The translations under genes and the position numbers were made by a program. From positions 8,490,415 to 8,554,414 of the forward strand of contig JABAKD010000020.1 of NCBI GenBank assembly GCA_012845835.1: a stretch of DNA of 64,000 bases, read 5' to 3'. A model generated the notes under the pieces. It was not told where the DNA came from. It was given only the letters and a program-made list of their open reading frames with translations, and did not search any database. Numbering within the stretch: position 1 is the first letter of the stretch; each line of letters opens with the position of its first letter. The DNA comes from Undaria pinnatifida. Its lineage: Eukaryota > Sar > Phaeophyceae > Laminariales > Alariaceae. Shown in pieces: positions 34,402 through 45,299 of this stretch.

Positions 34402-35130
34402 CATACTGCTCAGCTCAGTAGTGCATCACAGCGCTAGCTCACAGCAGAGCAGCGCCGTGCCCTGCCGTGCAATGCCGTGCCCTGCCGTGCGGTGCAGTGC
34501 CCTGCCATGCGGTGCGATACTGTGCGGTGCTGTGTCGTGCTGTACTGTGCCGTGCTGCATGCTGTGCTGTACTTCCCTTTGGTACATGTCAGGTCTCATT
34601 CGACGAAGTATCATCCAGCAGTACCGAGGTATACCACATCACGTTCGTATGTACTGCATTGTTGAATCACATTAAATGCTCCCAGGTCAGCTCAGCTCAG
34701 CTATAGCTCAGCAGCGCACAGCGACGGTGCCGTGCCTTGCGCTGCCGTTCGGTGCGGTGCTGTGCGGTGCTGTGCCGTGTTGTGCCGTGCCGCGTGCTGT
34801 GCCGTGCTGCGTGCTGTGCTGTGCTTACTTTTTCGCATATGCCAGGTCTCACTCGACGAAGTTTCATCCGGCAGTACCAAGGTACACCACACCAGGTTTG
34901 TGCGTACTATACTGTTGAATCACATTAAATGCCCCCAACTCAGCTCATCTCAGCTATAGCTTAGCAGCGTGCAGCGCAGCGTTGTGTGGTGCCGTGCTGC
35001 CGTGCCTTGCCCAGCGCTGCGGTGCAGTGCTGTGCCGTGCTTCGCTGTGCCTTCTTTCAAACATACAGCAGTACCAGGTATCATGCGAAGTACCACGTAC
35101 AAAGTACCGGTATGTGCGTGTGTACTCGTG
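34402..35130. repeat. Three tandem units (about 250-275 bp) rich in TGCCGTGC/TGCGGTGC
   Basis: Each unit has 'cagctcagctcagctatagc', a GC-rich stretch built of GTGCCGTGC-type words, then 'gccaggtctcactcgacgaa' and 'gttgaatcacattaaatgc'. Units start near 34402, 34675 and 34928; the third is truncated. Related words recur at 41930-42110. The long frames through it are by-products of the repeat. Confidence 0.8.
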
Positions 35131-35449
35131 TTTTTGCTTTCTTCGTTGATTGTCCTCCCTCTCGGTTCTCTTCGCGTTTTTTTTTTCGCAAATTACACCC
35201 ATAATGCCTATCAGAACGTGACATCGCCAACAAGCGCACAACACAGCACAGACAGGGCGATCAGCTCTGCACAAGTAGCTCTTGGCGTTATCAAATCGCT
35301 AGTTGCACCAAATCATGGGCCTCTTCTTTCTGCACCCTTCACATTACTAGTTGAAATCTTCCTTGCGCAAGTGTAGTTACGCGAGTGTAGCTGACGCCGC
35401 TCGCTGAGCGGAGCCCTTGTAATTTCCTACATGCATGCTTGTCGCTGGG

Positions 35450-35720
35450 AAGCTTTTCTACTACTGCTTCCCCCCCCCCCACCCCGAACGCCCCCTTCTT
35501 CCCCATCACCCGCACCATCGCCTAGACCTAGCACCACACGTATAACAAACCCCTCACCTAAAACCCTTCCTCCCCCCCCCCCCCCTCCCCCGCCCCCCCG
35601 CCCCCCCGCCCCCTCCCCCCCCACCCCCCCCTCGCCCCCCGCCCCCACCCCCCACCTTCCCCCCCCCACCCAACCCATCCCAACCCCACCCCCTCGAACA
35701 CTCCACCCTCTCTCTACTCA
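35450..35720. repeat. Roughly 250-bp nearly pure C-rich tract
   Basis: The plus strand is mainly C with scattered A/T; the minus strand is a G-rich run with many G3+ blocks. It borders the tandem-unit array of the micro-ORF repeat on its left. Length accuracy in the assembly is doubtful. Confidence 0.8.
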
Positions 35721-36348
35721 CTGATTGTACGACTTACCCCAGGATATACATGATAAACTGATGCATTATTTCCAAAACCGTCACATTTATCCCCTCAAAA
35801 TAATGTATAGTTTCCACGCACATATTGAGCTGCCCCACACGCCCCACCCCCGCCCCAACCCCCCCCCCCATGATAAACTGGTGCATTTTTTTTTTTTTTT
35901 TCCAAAACCGTCAGATTTATCCCCTTGAAAGGATTTATAGCTTACATGCACAAATTGCCCGCCCGTCCGCCCCCCCCCCCCCCTTCCCCCCTCCAACCCC
36001 GCTCGCTTTTGATCAAAACCAGGCCCCCACGTCCTTCAACACTCCGCCCCCCCCTCACCGGTTATTCGACTTACAGTATTCACTTAAAAAGATACATTTC
36101 CCTCCACAGCTGTCAGATTTTGTCCCCCTCAGAAACGGGTTTTATAGTTTCCGCGCACAGACTGACTAAAATCACCCTGTTGACCCTGATAGCTACACTG
36201 TAGTTGTAAGGGGAGTCGCCGACCTCTATCCTTAATGAGGACACACAACTCGTAATACGCGCGATCGGAGTATCACACACAGCTTGCAAAGATGAGTTTC
36301 GACGAAATCTTCGATCTCACAGCTGGAGTGTATTTTCATTTCTTATAA
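35720..36348 (+). repeat. Micro-ORF repeat, copy B, with two extra upstream sub-units
   Basis: Three sub-units each have 'gataaactg(g/a)tgcatt', 'ccaaaaccgtcagatttatc'-like, 'tatagtttccacgcacat'-like segments and a C-rich tract. The last continues into the body and ends with an open frame from 36256 to the stop at 36346-36348. The part from the ATG at 36292 reads MSFDEIFDLTAGVYFHFL and is preceded in frame by SEYHTQLAK. A T-rich end follows. See the findings for the peptide conservation. Confidence 0.8.
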
Positions 36349-37435
36349 CATAGTTTCTGCGCTGACACGCACCACGGGGAATCGCACAGGAATATTTTGA
36401 GTAGGAGCTCGTATGAAGGCATTTCGCGTACATATAAAGCAAAGATCCAATAATACAGAGCTTTTCAGGCGCTCTTCTTACCCCTTTGTTTGGGCTCCAA
36501 AACTAACCACCCCTATATCAGTGTCCCTCTATCTTTTCTCCTCAGCCCTTAAACCCCACATATTAGAAAGTTACATCATCCGCCTGGTGAGCAGCTAGCT
36601 TTTAGTGAAAACCGTTTTTTCGTCGGTGATGTACCCATTGTATTAGGCTCCCGCGCGTGAATTGAAATATTTCAGCGATTTCGGTAGCTTTTGGTGTTGC
36701 TGCTCTCAAGTTCGAACTCACGAAAACATCTTGTGAGTCGCTTCTGACTGCCTACGCCTGCTGGCTGGCGCACCCGACGTTGTCATACACCCCACCAGGA
36801 GCGTCCCTCAATTTCGCGGGCCGTGGGTGCTTGTGGGAGCTGTAGCTGCCCGCTGGTGAAGTGCATACGTTCTGTTGGGGGTCGTTTTTTGTCTCGTTTT
36901 GTGTACCCCAAATTTGACCACTACAGTAACTCAAAGTCGAGGTGTGGACCTCTGCTGAGAAGCAGAGGGACACCGATCTGAAGAGACTCACAGCATCTGT
37001 GGATTAAGCGCTTTTTCCATGGGTTTCCGGGTCTGTGTTCCACGAACCAACCGAAGCTCTAAACGCAGCGTGTTAACCTAGCCATGTGTTTTACTGTTCC
37101 GATAAAACATCTAGATATCAGAGTTACCAGAAAACCGGGGACCAGGGGACGCTTGGGTCCCCCCGTGACCTTAAAATAGCACCCCGATCAAATACGGACT
37201 ACCGTAATAGTCCATACTATACTACGACGAACGAAACGAGCTACGACGATCCGAGCGACGGGCGAAGAAAGCGATGGCGTGAGCGAGCAGGCGACGGCGC
37301 ACGATCGACGGTCACGTTTGTCTTGCTGCACCATACGACAACTCAAGCTTAAAAAGTGGACACCTAGGGGATAGAAGCCCAACGCTAGTGGCGGTGCAGT
37401 ACAGTTCGAAAATTGAAATTTGCAAGGTTGTGTTC
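36349..37435. other. Gene-free stretch
   Basis: I find no exon with recognisable motifs and no repeat shared elsewhere. Open frames are short on both strands. Confidence 0.45.
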
Positions 37436-37439
37436 TGTA

Positions 37440-37860
37440 GGGTACGTACAAACCGTACCCGGGTTTTTTTCCCCGGGTACTACCCTACAAAGAACTTCTG
37501 TAAGTTCTGTAGGGCATTCGTACCCGTACCCAGAACTTCTTGAAGTTCTGTACGACATTCATACCTGTACCCGGAACTTCTGGAAGTTCTGTACGTCCGT
37601 GGCCACAATACCAGGGGTACGGGTACAGCATGTTTTGTACCCGCTCAGAACTTCTGTGAGTTATGTACGCCTGTGCCACAACACCCGGAACTTCTGGAAC
37701 GTGAGACATCCGTACCCGTACCCAGAACTTCTGGAAGTTATGTAAGATTCTCATACCCTTACCCGGAAATTATGTGCCTCCTGTAAGACTAAGGCACAAT
37801 ACCCGGGGTACGGGTATACCTTCGTTACAATACCCGGGGAGTTCTGTATTAATTCAGGTT
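37440..37860. repeat. Minisatellite based on AACTTCTGGAAGTTCTGTA, block 1
   Basis: About 45-60-bp degenerate units combine 'cccgtacccagaacttct', 'ggaagttctgtacg' and 'gtgccacaatacccggggta'. The core AGAACTTCTGGAAGTTCT is itself palindromic. The same family continues at 38480-39225 and in inverse orientation at 44630-45065. Confidence 0.85.
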
Positions 37861-38479
37861 TAATCCAAAAAGGGCATTATTATGCATTAATTAGGATGTC
37901 ATGTTTCGTCAGTCACACAAACCGCGAACACCGAACACGCAAGCAGTACGCGTATCACACAATAAGAGCACCTACCTGTTGTTGACGTTTTTTTCGTTTT
38001 TAAGGGCACGTATTAACGTATTAACGAAGGACACTTTTGAATCGAAATTATTATTTTCGTGAATCGAATTGAATTCGATTCGACTTGTTTGAAACAACGC
38101 TTTTATCGGGGATCCACGTATTGCGTATTGTCAATGTTTTTTTTTCCGATCGGAGTAAAGCACATCTCGCTATCACATCATCGAAGTCTTGAACTGTTCT
38201 CTGTGTTTTCGGTGGCCTTGCTTCTTTGTCGTGGCGCTTGGCTTATCGAGCTATTAAAAGTGGCAAATTTGGGCTTGCGACCGCCATTATTTTTTTTTAG
38301 GCGCCACAGCCGGGGTGCGCTATGGTATGATCTGTGTCACTGCAGTAGCCGTATGTGTTATTTCCTATGAGTGCATCAGTGTATGTATGCAGTATGCCAA
38401 TCGCAGTAACTGGAAATGCGTTGACAATTGCGTCTTTTTTTGCCCAGTCAATTTGTTGTTTTTTCGCCCCTTTTGAGGC
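37861..38479. other. Non-repetitive spacer between minisatellite blocks
   Basis: A unique-looking AT-rich stretch with no recognised gene. Confidence 0.45.
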
Positions 38480-39225
38480 GGGTATTTACCCGGGAATCAC
38501 CCGTACCCAGGACTGCTGTGAGTTCTGTACGACATTCATACCCGTACCCGAACTTTCTATTTCCGTTCTGTCTGTAGGGTACACGCAAAACCATACCCGG
38601 GGTATTTACCCCGGGTATCACCCTATAAAGAACTTCTGTAACTTCTGTAGGACACGTGCCCGGGACATATGTGAGTTATGTACAACTCTACCCGTACCCA
38701 GAACGTGAGTGAGTTCTGTACGACATTCATACCCGTACCCGAACTTTCTATTTTCGTTCTGTCTGTAGGGTACACACAAAACGATACCCGGGGTATTTAC
38801 CCCGGGTATTACCCTACAAATGACATCTGTAACTTATGTAGGACACTCATACCCGTACCCGGAAGTTCTGGAAGTTCTGTACGCCGGTGCCACAAAGACC
38901 CGGGGTACGGGTACAGCATTTTTGTACCTGCCCGGAACTTCTGTAAGTTCTGTACGCCCGTGCCACAATACCCGGAACTTCTGGAAGTTTTGTAAGACAT
39001 TCATACCCGTACCCGGAACTTCTGTGAGTTCTGTAAGACCCGTGCCACAATACCCGGGGTACGGGTACATTATGTTTTGTACCCGCCCGGAACTTCTGTG
39101 AGTTCTGAATGCCTGTGCCACAATACCCGGAACTTCTGGAAGTTCTGCAACACTTCCATACCCGTGCCCGAAACCTCTGGAATTTCTCTAAGACCCCCGT
39201 ACCCTTGCCCGGAATCCACAAACCT
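38480..39225. repeat. Minisatellite based on AACTTCTGGAAGTTCTGTA, block 2
   Basis: Same units as block 1, with a higher-order duplication: the segment 'gtacccgaactttctatttc' ... 'tctgtagggtacacgcaaaa' ... 'ggggtatttaccccgggtat' occurs at 38535-38625 and again at 38735-38815. Confidence 0.85.
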
Positions 39226-39426
39226 TACAGAACTTAAGCGTGGAAATTCGCGTTTCTGGCGCTCGGGTCGTGTTGATTGCGCTGTCACACGTATCGTATG
39301 CTGAAAAGGTACATCAGCCGTGGACGCATATTAATAGTCAACTAACAGAGGACTGGGGATTTATTTTCGTGTATTTATTTTCGTGTATTCCGCAATAAAA
39401 ACGTCACCACATCTTGGTGTTAATGG

Positions 39427-39930
39427 AATCAGATCACGTCGTACATATGCCGCCGTACGTTGCATATACCGTTCGTAGTACAGCAGCAACACAGAGCAGT
39501 TCCAATCTCGATTTCTATGCCAGCCGAGGGACAACCACATAGCATCAACCAGCAGGTCCAACATAGAGGGCAGAGCAGCAGACAACTTCAGATCAAGTCA
39601 TTTTTAATTCCGCCGCGTCCCCGCATCACCGCGAGAATCAAATCACGTCGTACATATTGTATTTCGCACACCGTAGTGCAGCAGCACCGCAGCGCAGTTT
39701 TTTTTGCCGTCCACCCGTCCCAAGTTCCTCCAGTCTCTACTCATCATGGTAGCAGCTGTAACGAGAAACGAGGTAAATCAGACAATTCCAGTCTCGGCTT
39801 CAATGTCAGTCGAGGGAAGACCACAAAAGAACAGAAGGTTCAACATGTTTTTACAGAGGACAGAGCAGCAGACAACTTCAGATCAAGTCATTTTTTATTG
39901 CGCCGCATCCCCGCGAGGTTGCATGCATTT
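39427..39930 (+). repeat. Two tandem copies of an approximately 285-bp unit
   Basis: Both units contain 'cacgtcgtacatat', 'cagcagcacc', 'ggacaaccacatagcatcaa'-like and 'cagagcagcagacaacttca' followed by 'gatcaagtcatttttaatt' or 'tttttattg'. They have drifted substantially. No function was recognised. Confidence 0.7.
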
Positions 39931-40255
39931 GTGCTCGAATACCGCTACTGACTGCTGTACGCAGTGACACAGCAGCGACATAACAATAATACCTTTGATC
40001 CCTCGGCGGGTCGCCCACGCCCACAGCAAGCACCTCGCCGCTCGTGCTTCCAATGCCTTCTTCCGGTCGGGACATCAGCAGCCAAGATGCAGGCGGCATC
40101 CGCTGCTGTCGTTCAGACTGCCACACATGGCCATTAATGAACAGGACGCGGCGGCGCATGTTCTGTGTTCGTACGCGTATGAATAAGCGTTGGGTGTCGG
40201 TGTGGCAAACCAGTCTTCTATACCCCCTTCAGCAGAAGAAGGGAGAAGGTAACAG

Positions 40256-40345
40256 GTAGCAGACAGCAGGCAGCAGGCAGCAGACAGCAGACAGCAGGCA
40301 GCAGGCAGCAGACAGCAGACAGCAAACAGCAGACAACAGGACACC
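40256..40345. repeat. CAG/GCAGACA microsatellite
   Basis: An uninterrupted mixture of CAGGCAG and CAGACAG words, about 90 bp. The minus-strand frame through it (LLSAACCLLSA...) is a repeat artefact. Confidence 0.9.
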
Positions 40346-40524
40346 TTGTACCAGTCGGTGCGAAGTGCACCAGTACCGCGTTTGTTTTGTCCCTCCTGTA
40401 AAAGTAATAACAATTAAAAACTGTGAAATATTTGAAATTGGTGTCATAAAATTAGTCTGTAGTACAGTTGTACCAGGAATAAAAAACAAAAATAACCCCA
40501 GGACGCAATTTCGTGAAATCGTCG

Positions 40525-40600
40525 AAAATAATTTTACAAAAAAAATAAAAAAAATAAAAATACACTCCAGCTGTGCGATCCAATATCATGATATAAATTA
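40525..40600 (-). repeat. 3'-terminal fragment of the micro-ORF repeat
   Basis: On the minus strand only the end CACAGCTGGAGTGTATTTTT and a following T/A-rich tail are present; the start codon region is missing. Confidence 0.6.
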
Positions 40601-40613
40601 ATACAAGAGCTCC

Positions 40614-40645
40614 GCATGGGCGCCGGCGAATGCCGGCGCCCATGC
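40614..40645. other. Perfect 14-bp-stem GC-rich hairpin
   Basis: GCATGGGCGCCGGC (40614-40627) and GCCGGCGCCCATGC (40632-40645) are exact reverse complements around the 4-base loop GAAT. It stands in AT-rich surroundings, directly after the micro-ORF repeat fragment. Confidence 0.85.
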
Positions 40646-41409
40646 TTCGGGTAGGGCAGGGCAGCACTTCGACAACTTAAGGTGTAGCTGTCCGATTTGG
40701 CATGCATTGAACTTTAAAGTAATGCCAAGAGTTTAATACGAGCATGGGATTATGAAAGTCATGCTTTGACAAAAGAAAAAACGTAATATTATACAACAAA
40801 GAAGGCAAGAATAATAGGCGAAACAAACCATGTTAAATGCGCCGTCAAGTAAAAGTTGGCGTCTATCAAACAAAAATACCGAAAAGAGTATTATTGAGAA
40901 CCTGCGTCGTCTCTAGGCGAAACAAAAGAGGCCTTGGCATTAATGAAGAGACTGCACTGCTGTCCCCGTGGCAATGGAGGTTCGAAGTCGACAGGATGCA
41001 AAGTTGGTTTGCATCAAACGTCGACATGAGGACATGTCAGCCGGCGAGGTTTTGGAAGAAGATTGCTTTGTTTGTTACGTGAAGGCTGTCGCGTTGATTG
41101 GTCTGTGTGGTCGCGGCCGAGGAGGAAAACGTAGAAGAGGAGGGCGATCTCTCGTTGAGGCGGCGTTGTCTAAGATTGGTGCGGGGGTGGCTTTGCTCGT
41201 ACGGGAGGTTGGCGTAGCGCTTTTTCTCTGTTTTTTCTCGGGCAGGCGGGATATATATGTGTGTCTGCTGTCTTTTCTTCGTGGGGGTTTTCACGTTGTC
41301 GAAATCGGACGCGTCCCCTCAATGCATAATATCCGGAGTGTCTCTACCATGACGACTGCTGATAGTGCCGTGCGTATTTCCTAGAGACTGACATATTATT
41401 TACTGGTAG
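40646..41409. other. Gene-free stretch with unrecognised open frames
   Basis: A plus-strand frame at 40968-41384 could encode 138 residues with a basic GRGRGGKRRRGGRS patch and a hydrophobic segment. I recognise no family and see no splice context. Confidence 0.25.
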
Positions 41410-41414
41410 TAATA

Positions 41415-41775
41415 ATAATGTACCTTTTTTTTTTCTTCATCCCATTTATTATCCCCGCACCACTCTCGCGCTTCCTCCCAGTAGTAACTCAGATCCGGGG
41501 TCACATAGCGGGCCCTCCTCCTCCCTCCCCACTTCGGCACGTGCTTTCATTTTTACCGCGAGGAGAACCCAGCATTTTCTTTCCTCGTCGACTCGCGTCG
41601 AACCAACCCACGCTGCTAGGCGCTCTCAGCAATTGATCCCTGTTTTTTTTTGCATTTTTGCAAATAAAGTCAAATCTCATCGTGGTGGGTGTCGAACTCA
41701 AGGACAACCAAACGTTAGTAGTATTCGAGGGTAAAACCACTGTTATTAATAGACCACCGGGGCAGCCGGCTGACA
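41415..41775 (-). mobile_element. SINE copy 3, with tRNA-like head
   Basis: On the minus strand the head has CCCCGGTGG and a B-box-like TTGAGTTCGACACCC (about 41683-41698), followed by the shared body and a poly-A tail (41418-41432). Its structure matches copy 1. Confidence 0.7.
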
Positions 41776-41929
41776 ATTGATTAAAACAAAACAGGATCTT
41801 TGCATAGAGATTACATTCCCTCCCCCATATTGTATGATACTACGATGGTTGACGCGATATGTATAGAATAAAGCGCCAAATACCTAAATATCAGCGTTCG
41901 CGGAGTTTTAGATATCATGAATAACGAAC

Positions 41930-42110
41930 GACCGCGACGGTAGAGCACGGCAAAGCATAGCGCTTCGCTCTGCTGAGCTAGCGGGGTGCGCTGCTGAGCT
42001 GAGCCGCAGGGCATCGCAGGGCACTGCACGGCGCTTCGTTGCTGTAATCTATAGCGCTGCGATGGGGTGCTGGGCGGTGCCGAGCTGATGAGCCAAGCCC
42101 AGATCTCAGC
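41930..42110. repeat. GC-rich array related to the 34402-35130 repeat
   Basis: Words such as 'gctgctgagctgagccgcag' and 'gggcatcgcagggcactgca' are related in inverse sense to the TGCCGTGC array. Unit borders are not clear. Confidence 0.5.
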
Positions 42111-42324
42111 CGATGAAGCTTCGTCAAGTACAAAACAAATGGTGCGAATTAAAGAAAAGCTAAAGCTGGACCGTTCCGCAACTAATGCACAGGCGGCAAA
42201 TTACCGGCAAATGGCAGGAAGTTCAACTTACTAGACAAAAATGAAGAAAAAATCGCGAAAAAGTTCAAAATCGTGTTGGCAGAAAAACCAAATTTGCAGG
42301 AAGCAGCTGAAAGGTCAAGAAACA

Positions 42325-42460
42325 GGCAATATTTCAGTTGTTGTTGTTGTCGTTCTCACATTAACTCGCATAATCAAGTCCGTGGTCACAGGACAGGCTC
42401 CAGTCACTTTGGAGCTGAGGAATACCCTAGGGGAAAAACACAAACCAAAGGTGGTACACG
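42325..42460 (+). repeat. Copy of the 'cacaggacaggctccagtca' repeat
   Basis: The stretch contains 'ttgttgttgtcgttctcaca', 'gtggtcacaggacaggctcc' and 'gaggaataccctaggg', which is the reverse complement of 9275-9370 with few differences. Confidence 0.65.
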
Positions 42461-43093
42461 CATAAATCACAGCTGACGACGCAATTTATGCCTCCACCAG
42501 AAACATATAAAAGTGAAATCGGGAGTCAGTCTACGATGTGCCAGGTCCATACCGGTGCATACGTCTCATTACTCGCGCCTGGAAAAACCGACTATGCCGC
42601 TTGCCACCCAAGAAAGACTACCACGTATATATTACACGTGGTATCTATCATTACGCATACGCACAACAGACGCAAGTCAATTGGAAATAAGAAACAAACA
42701 AAGAAGAGAAAGGAAAGGAAATGGGTGCATGGGGCCAAGAAAAAGAAAAGGTAAATAAATTTTGGGGGGTCTACTGGCGAGTCTTCCACCAGAACGATGC
42801 CACGTGGTTTTTCGACGATCTACAGCAGTACTACGAACGACTTCCGATACACCCACCGAAGGACGGACTACCGGCGAATTACGCGATCGACAGCTGGCCG
42901 TGGTTGTCACGTGTCTCTGTGTTGGGGGCTCCTGTGCGCTGCCTCTTGTTGGCTCTTGTTTGGGTAAAACATGCGGTGTGCTCGATGGTCTCACGGCAGC
43001 AGCACACCAGAATCAGAACGTCCGCTCGTACGACGTATCATTCTTACAGGAAATGTAATATTTTTTTCTCCATCAATATGAACATAAAACGGT

Positions 43094-44020
43094 TGTTATA
43101 TATTGGACAGAGTGATGCGTGTACGACTAAACTTGCCAACTGCACTCGTACTGCACTTTGAGCTATCTGCTGTGGTTCTGGTTGCTACTAGTTGCTGCAG
43201 TATGCGCTAGAGGTTTCGCCCTTCGGTTACTGCTGCTGCACCTGATGTTGTGTGTTTGCCAATGTTGTCAGTTGGCGTTCATGCTCGTCGTACATACTGC
43301 TGTTCTCACCCAGTACGTACGGGTTTCCTCGTACCTCGACGGCACGACGACGAGCTCAAAACAGAGGGGAGGCGACATGAAATGGCATGGACAATGGCCA
43401 CATAGAAGCGAGCACAGCGGGATAGTTCGCTGCGAATCAACCGCACTCGTTCATGCCTACAGCAGAGGCTGCCTGGAGTGTCAGCGGCCGTGCTAAAGCC
43501 AGGGCCAAAGGCCGAAGAGACGGCTCTTCTACCTGCTTGGTTTTGTCTCGAGATTCTGTTATATATTGGACAGAGTGATGCGTGTACGACTAAACTTGCC
43601 AACTGCACTCGTACTGCACTTTGAGCTATCTGCTGTGGTTCTGGTTGCTATTAGTTGCTGCAGTATGTGCTAGAAGTTTTGCCCTTCGGTTACTGCTGCT
43701 GCACCTGATGTTGTGTTTTTGCCAATGTCGTCAGTTGGCGTTCATGCTCGTCGTACATACTGCTGTTCTCACCCAGTACGTACGGGTTTCCTCGTACCTC
43801 GACGGCACGACGACGAGCTCAAAACAGAGGGGAGGTGACATGAAATGGCGTGGACAATGGCCACATAGGAGCGAGCACAGCGGGATAGTTCGCTGCGAAT
43901 CAACCGCACTCGTTCATGCCTACAGCAGAGGCTGCCTGGAGTGTCAGCGGCCATGCTAAAGCCAGGGCCAAAGGCCGAAAAAACAGCTCTACCTGCTTGG
44001 TTTTGTCTCGAGATTCTGTT
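43094..44020 (+). repeat. Tandem duplication of a 463-bp unit
   Basis: Unit 1 (43094-43556) and unit 2 (43557-44020) are almost identical. An open frame of the same length in both (112 codons, 43158-43496 and 43621-43959) starts at TTG and encodes a hydrophobic N-terminal half. The first in-frame ATG lies inside the hydrophobic stretch, so protein coding is doubtful. Confidence 0.85.
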
Positions 44021-44629
44021 GCATGAAAATGTCATGATTCCATCGTTTGGGAGTTATTTTGTCACGAAACGTTTTGCCGTCGGTAATTTGTTTCGCGAAG
44101 TTGTTGGACATCGTCGGTAATTGTGTCACGTTTTAGATGAACCCACACTAAAAAAATGAATTTCCAGCTGGTAAAACGAGCAGAAACAAAAGCAATAAAA
44201 AGACCGGGCAAGAAACCAAACGAACTGTTAATAATAGTAAAAAAGTACAGCAGAGAAACTAACGCTCGAGAGTATGCCACCGCAAAATTCCAAACATTAT
44301 CACGTACCGTTTGGAAATGATGCCAATTTTGTAAGTCATTCAGGCGTTGCAGCCATTAAGATTCAACAATATTTCCAAAATTCCTCCTCGACATGCGGTA
44401 TTTTTGCAACTTCTCGCTCGTCTCGCTCGACACCCGTCCGCGTTCACGTCGATGTGCGGAACGGACACGGCAGGGCGGGGGGCGTTGGAGCCGCCCCCCG
44501 AAGGCGGCGCTCGAACCAAGCTATATTCGACCGAGAATTCCAGTTCCGCGAATCGCATGCTTCGGCCGAGACAAAAAACTCCTGACCAAATACATGACAC
44601 CCAAGGAAATGATTTTATAAATATTTAAG
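44021..44629. other. Gene-free stretch
   Basis: Short frames only. A GC-rich imperfect palindrome 'ggcggggggcgttggagccg' / 'ccccccgaaggcggcgctcg' lies near 44475-44515. No recognised feature. Confidence 0.4.
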
Positions 44630-45065
44630 GATAAGTTCTGTACGGTACGGGTAATGTCTGTAGGGTATTGGATCTGTTACAGAACAAGAGGGTAATTTCT
44701 GTAGGGTACGGGATGTGCTACAGAACTCACAGAAGTGCAGTGTATTGTGGCATGACCACCACAGAACTCACAGAAGTGTTGGAGTATACAGAACAAGAAG
44801 AGGGTAATCTCTGTGGGGTACGGGATGTGCTACAGAACTCACAGAAGTGTAGGGTATTGTGGCACGACCGTCACAGAACTCACAGAAGTGTTAGGGTATG
44901 TGTTACAGAACCGGAGGGTAATCTCTGTGGGGTATCGGATGTGCTACAAAACCTCACAAGAAGTGTAGGGTACTGTGGTGCAACCGTCACAGAACTCACA
45001 GACGTGTAGGGTATTGTGGCGCTACGGTCACGGAACTCACATAATTATTTTGTAGGGTAAAACAG
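44630..45065. repeat. Minisatellite ACAGAACTCACAGAAGTGT, inverse relative of the 37-39 kb arrays
   Basis: Units of about 60-65 bp contain 'cagaactcacagaagtgt', 'agggtattgtggca' and 'ggtaatctctgtggggtac'. The core is the reverse complement of the ACTTCTGTGAGTTCTGT units at 37.4-39.2 kb. Confidence 0.85.
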
Positions 45066-45066
45066 A

Positions 45067-45295
45067 GGGTAATTACCCCCGGTATAGATCTGTGGGTACC
45101 CTACAGAACTTACCCTTTGAATTTTGTCGAAACTCATCTTTGCAAGCTGTGTGTGATACTCCGATCGCGCGTATTACGGGTTGTGTGTCCTCATTAAGGT
45201 CGGCGACTCCCCTTGCAACTACAGTGTAGCTATCAGGGTCAACAGGGTGATGATAGTCAGTCTGTGCGTGGAAACTATAAAACCCGTTTCTGAGC
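45067..45295 (-). repeat. Micro-ORF repeat, copy C, truncated
   Basis: The body is well preserved. On the minus strand the start ATGAGTTTCGACAAAAT (from 45137) then runs into the minisatellite, so the peptide breaks after MSFDKI. On the other side it abuts truncated copia sequence at about 45295. Confidence 0.75.
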
Positions 45296-45299
45296 TTTA

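Noticed and set aside
34377-35376. Cysteine-rich frames (CRAVPCHAVRYCAVLC type)
   Set aside because: They arise from the TGCCGTGC tandem words and occur in several frames and both strands at once.
35427-35724. Long Pro-rich (plus) and Gly-rich (minus) open frames
   Set aside because: They are translations of a C-rich homopolymer-like tract and have no other sequence content.
40256-40345. CRISPR-like array
   Set aside because: It is a simple CAG/GCAGACA microsatellite without spacers, and the host is eukaryotic. None of the other tandem arrays has unique spacers between conserved repeats either.
43158-43959. Pair of secreted or membrane proteins from the tandem duplication
   Set aside because: Both frames begin at TTG and the first ATG falls within the hydrophobic stretch, so a proper translation start is missing.
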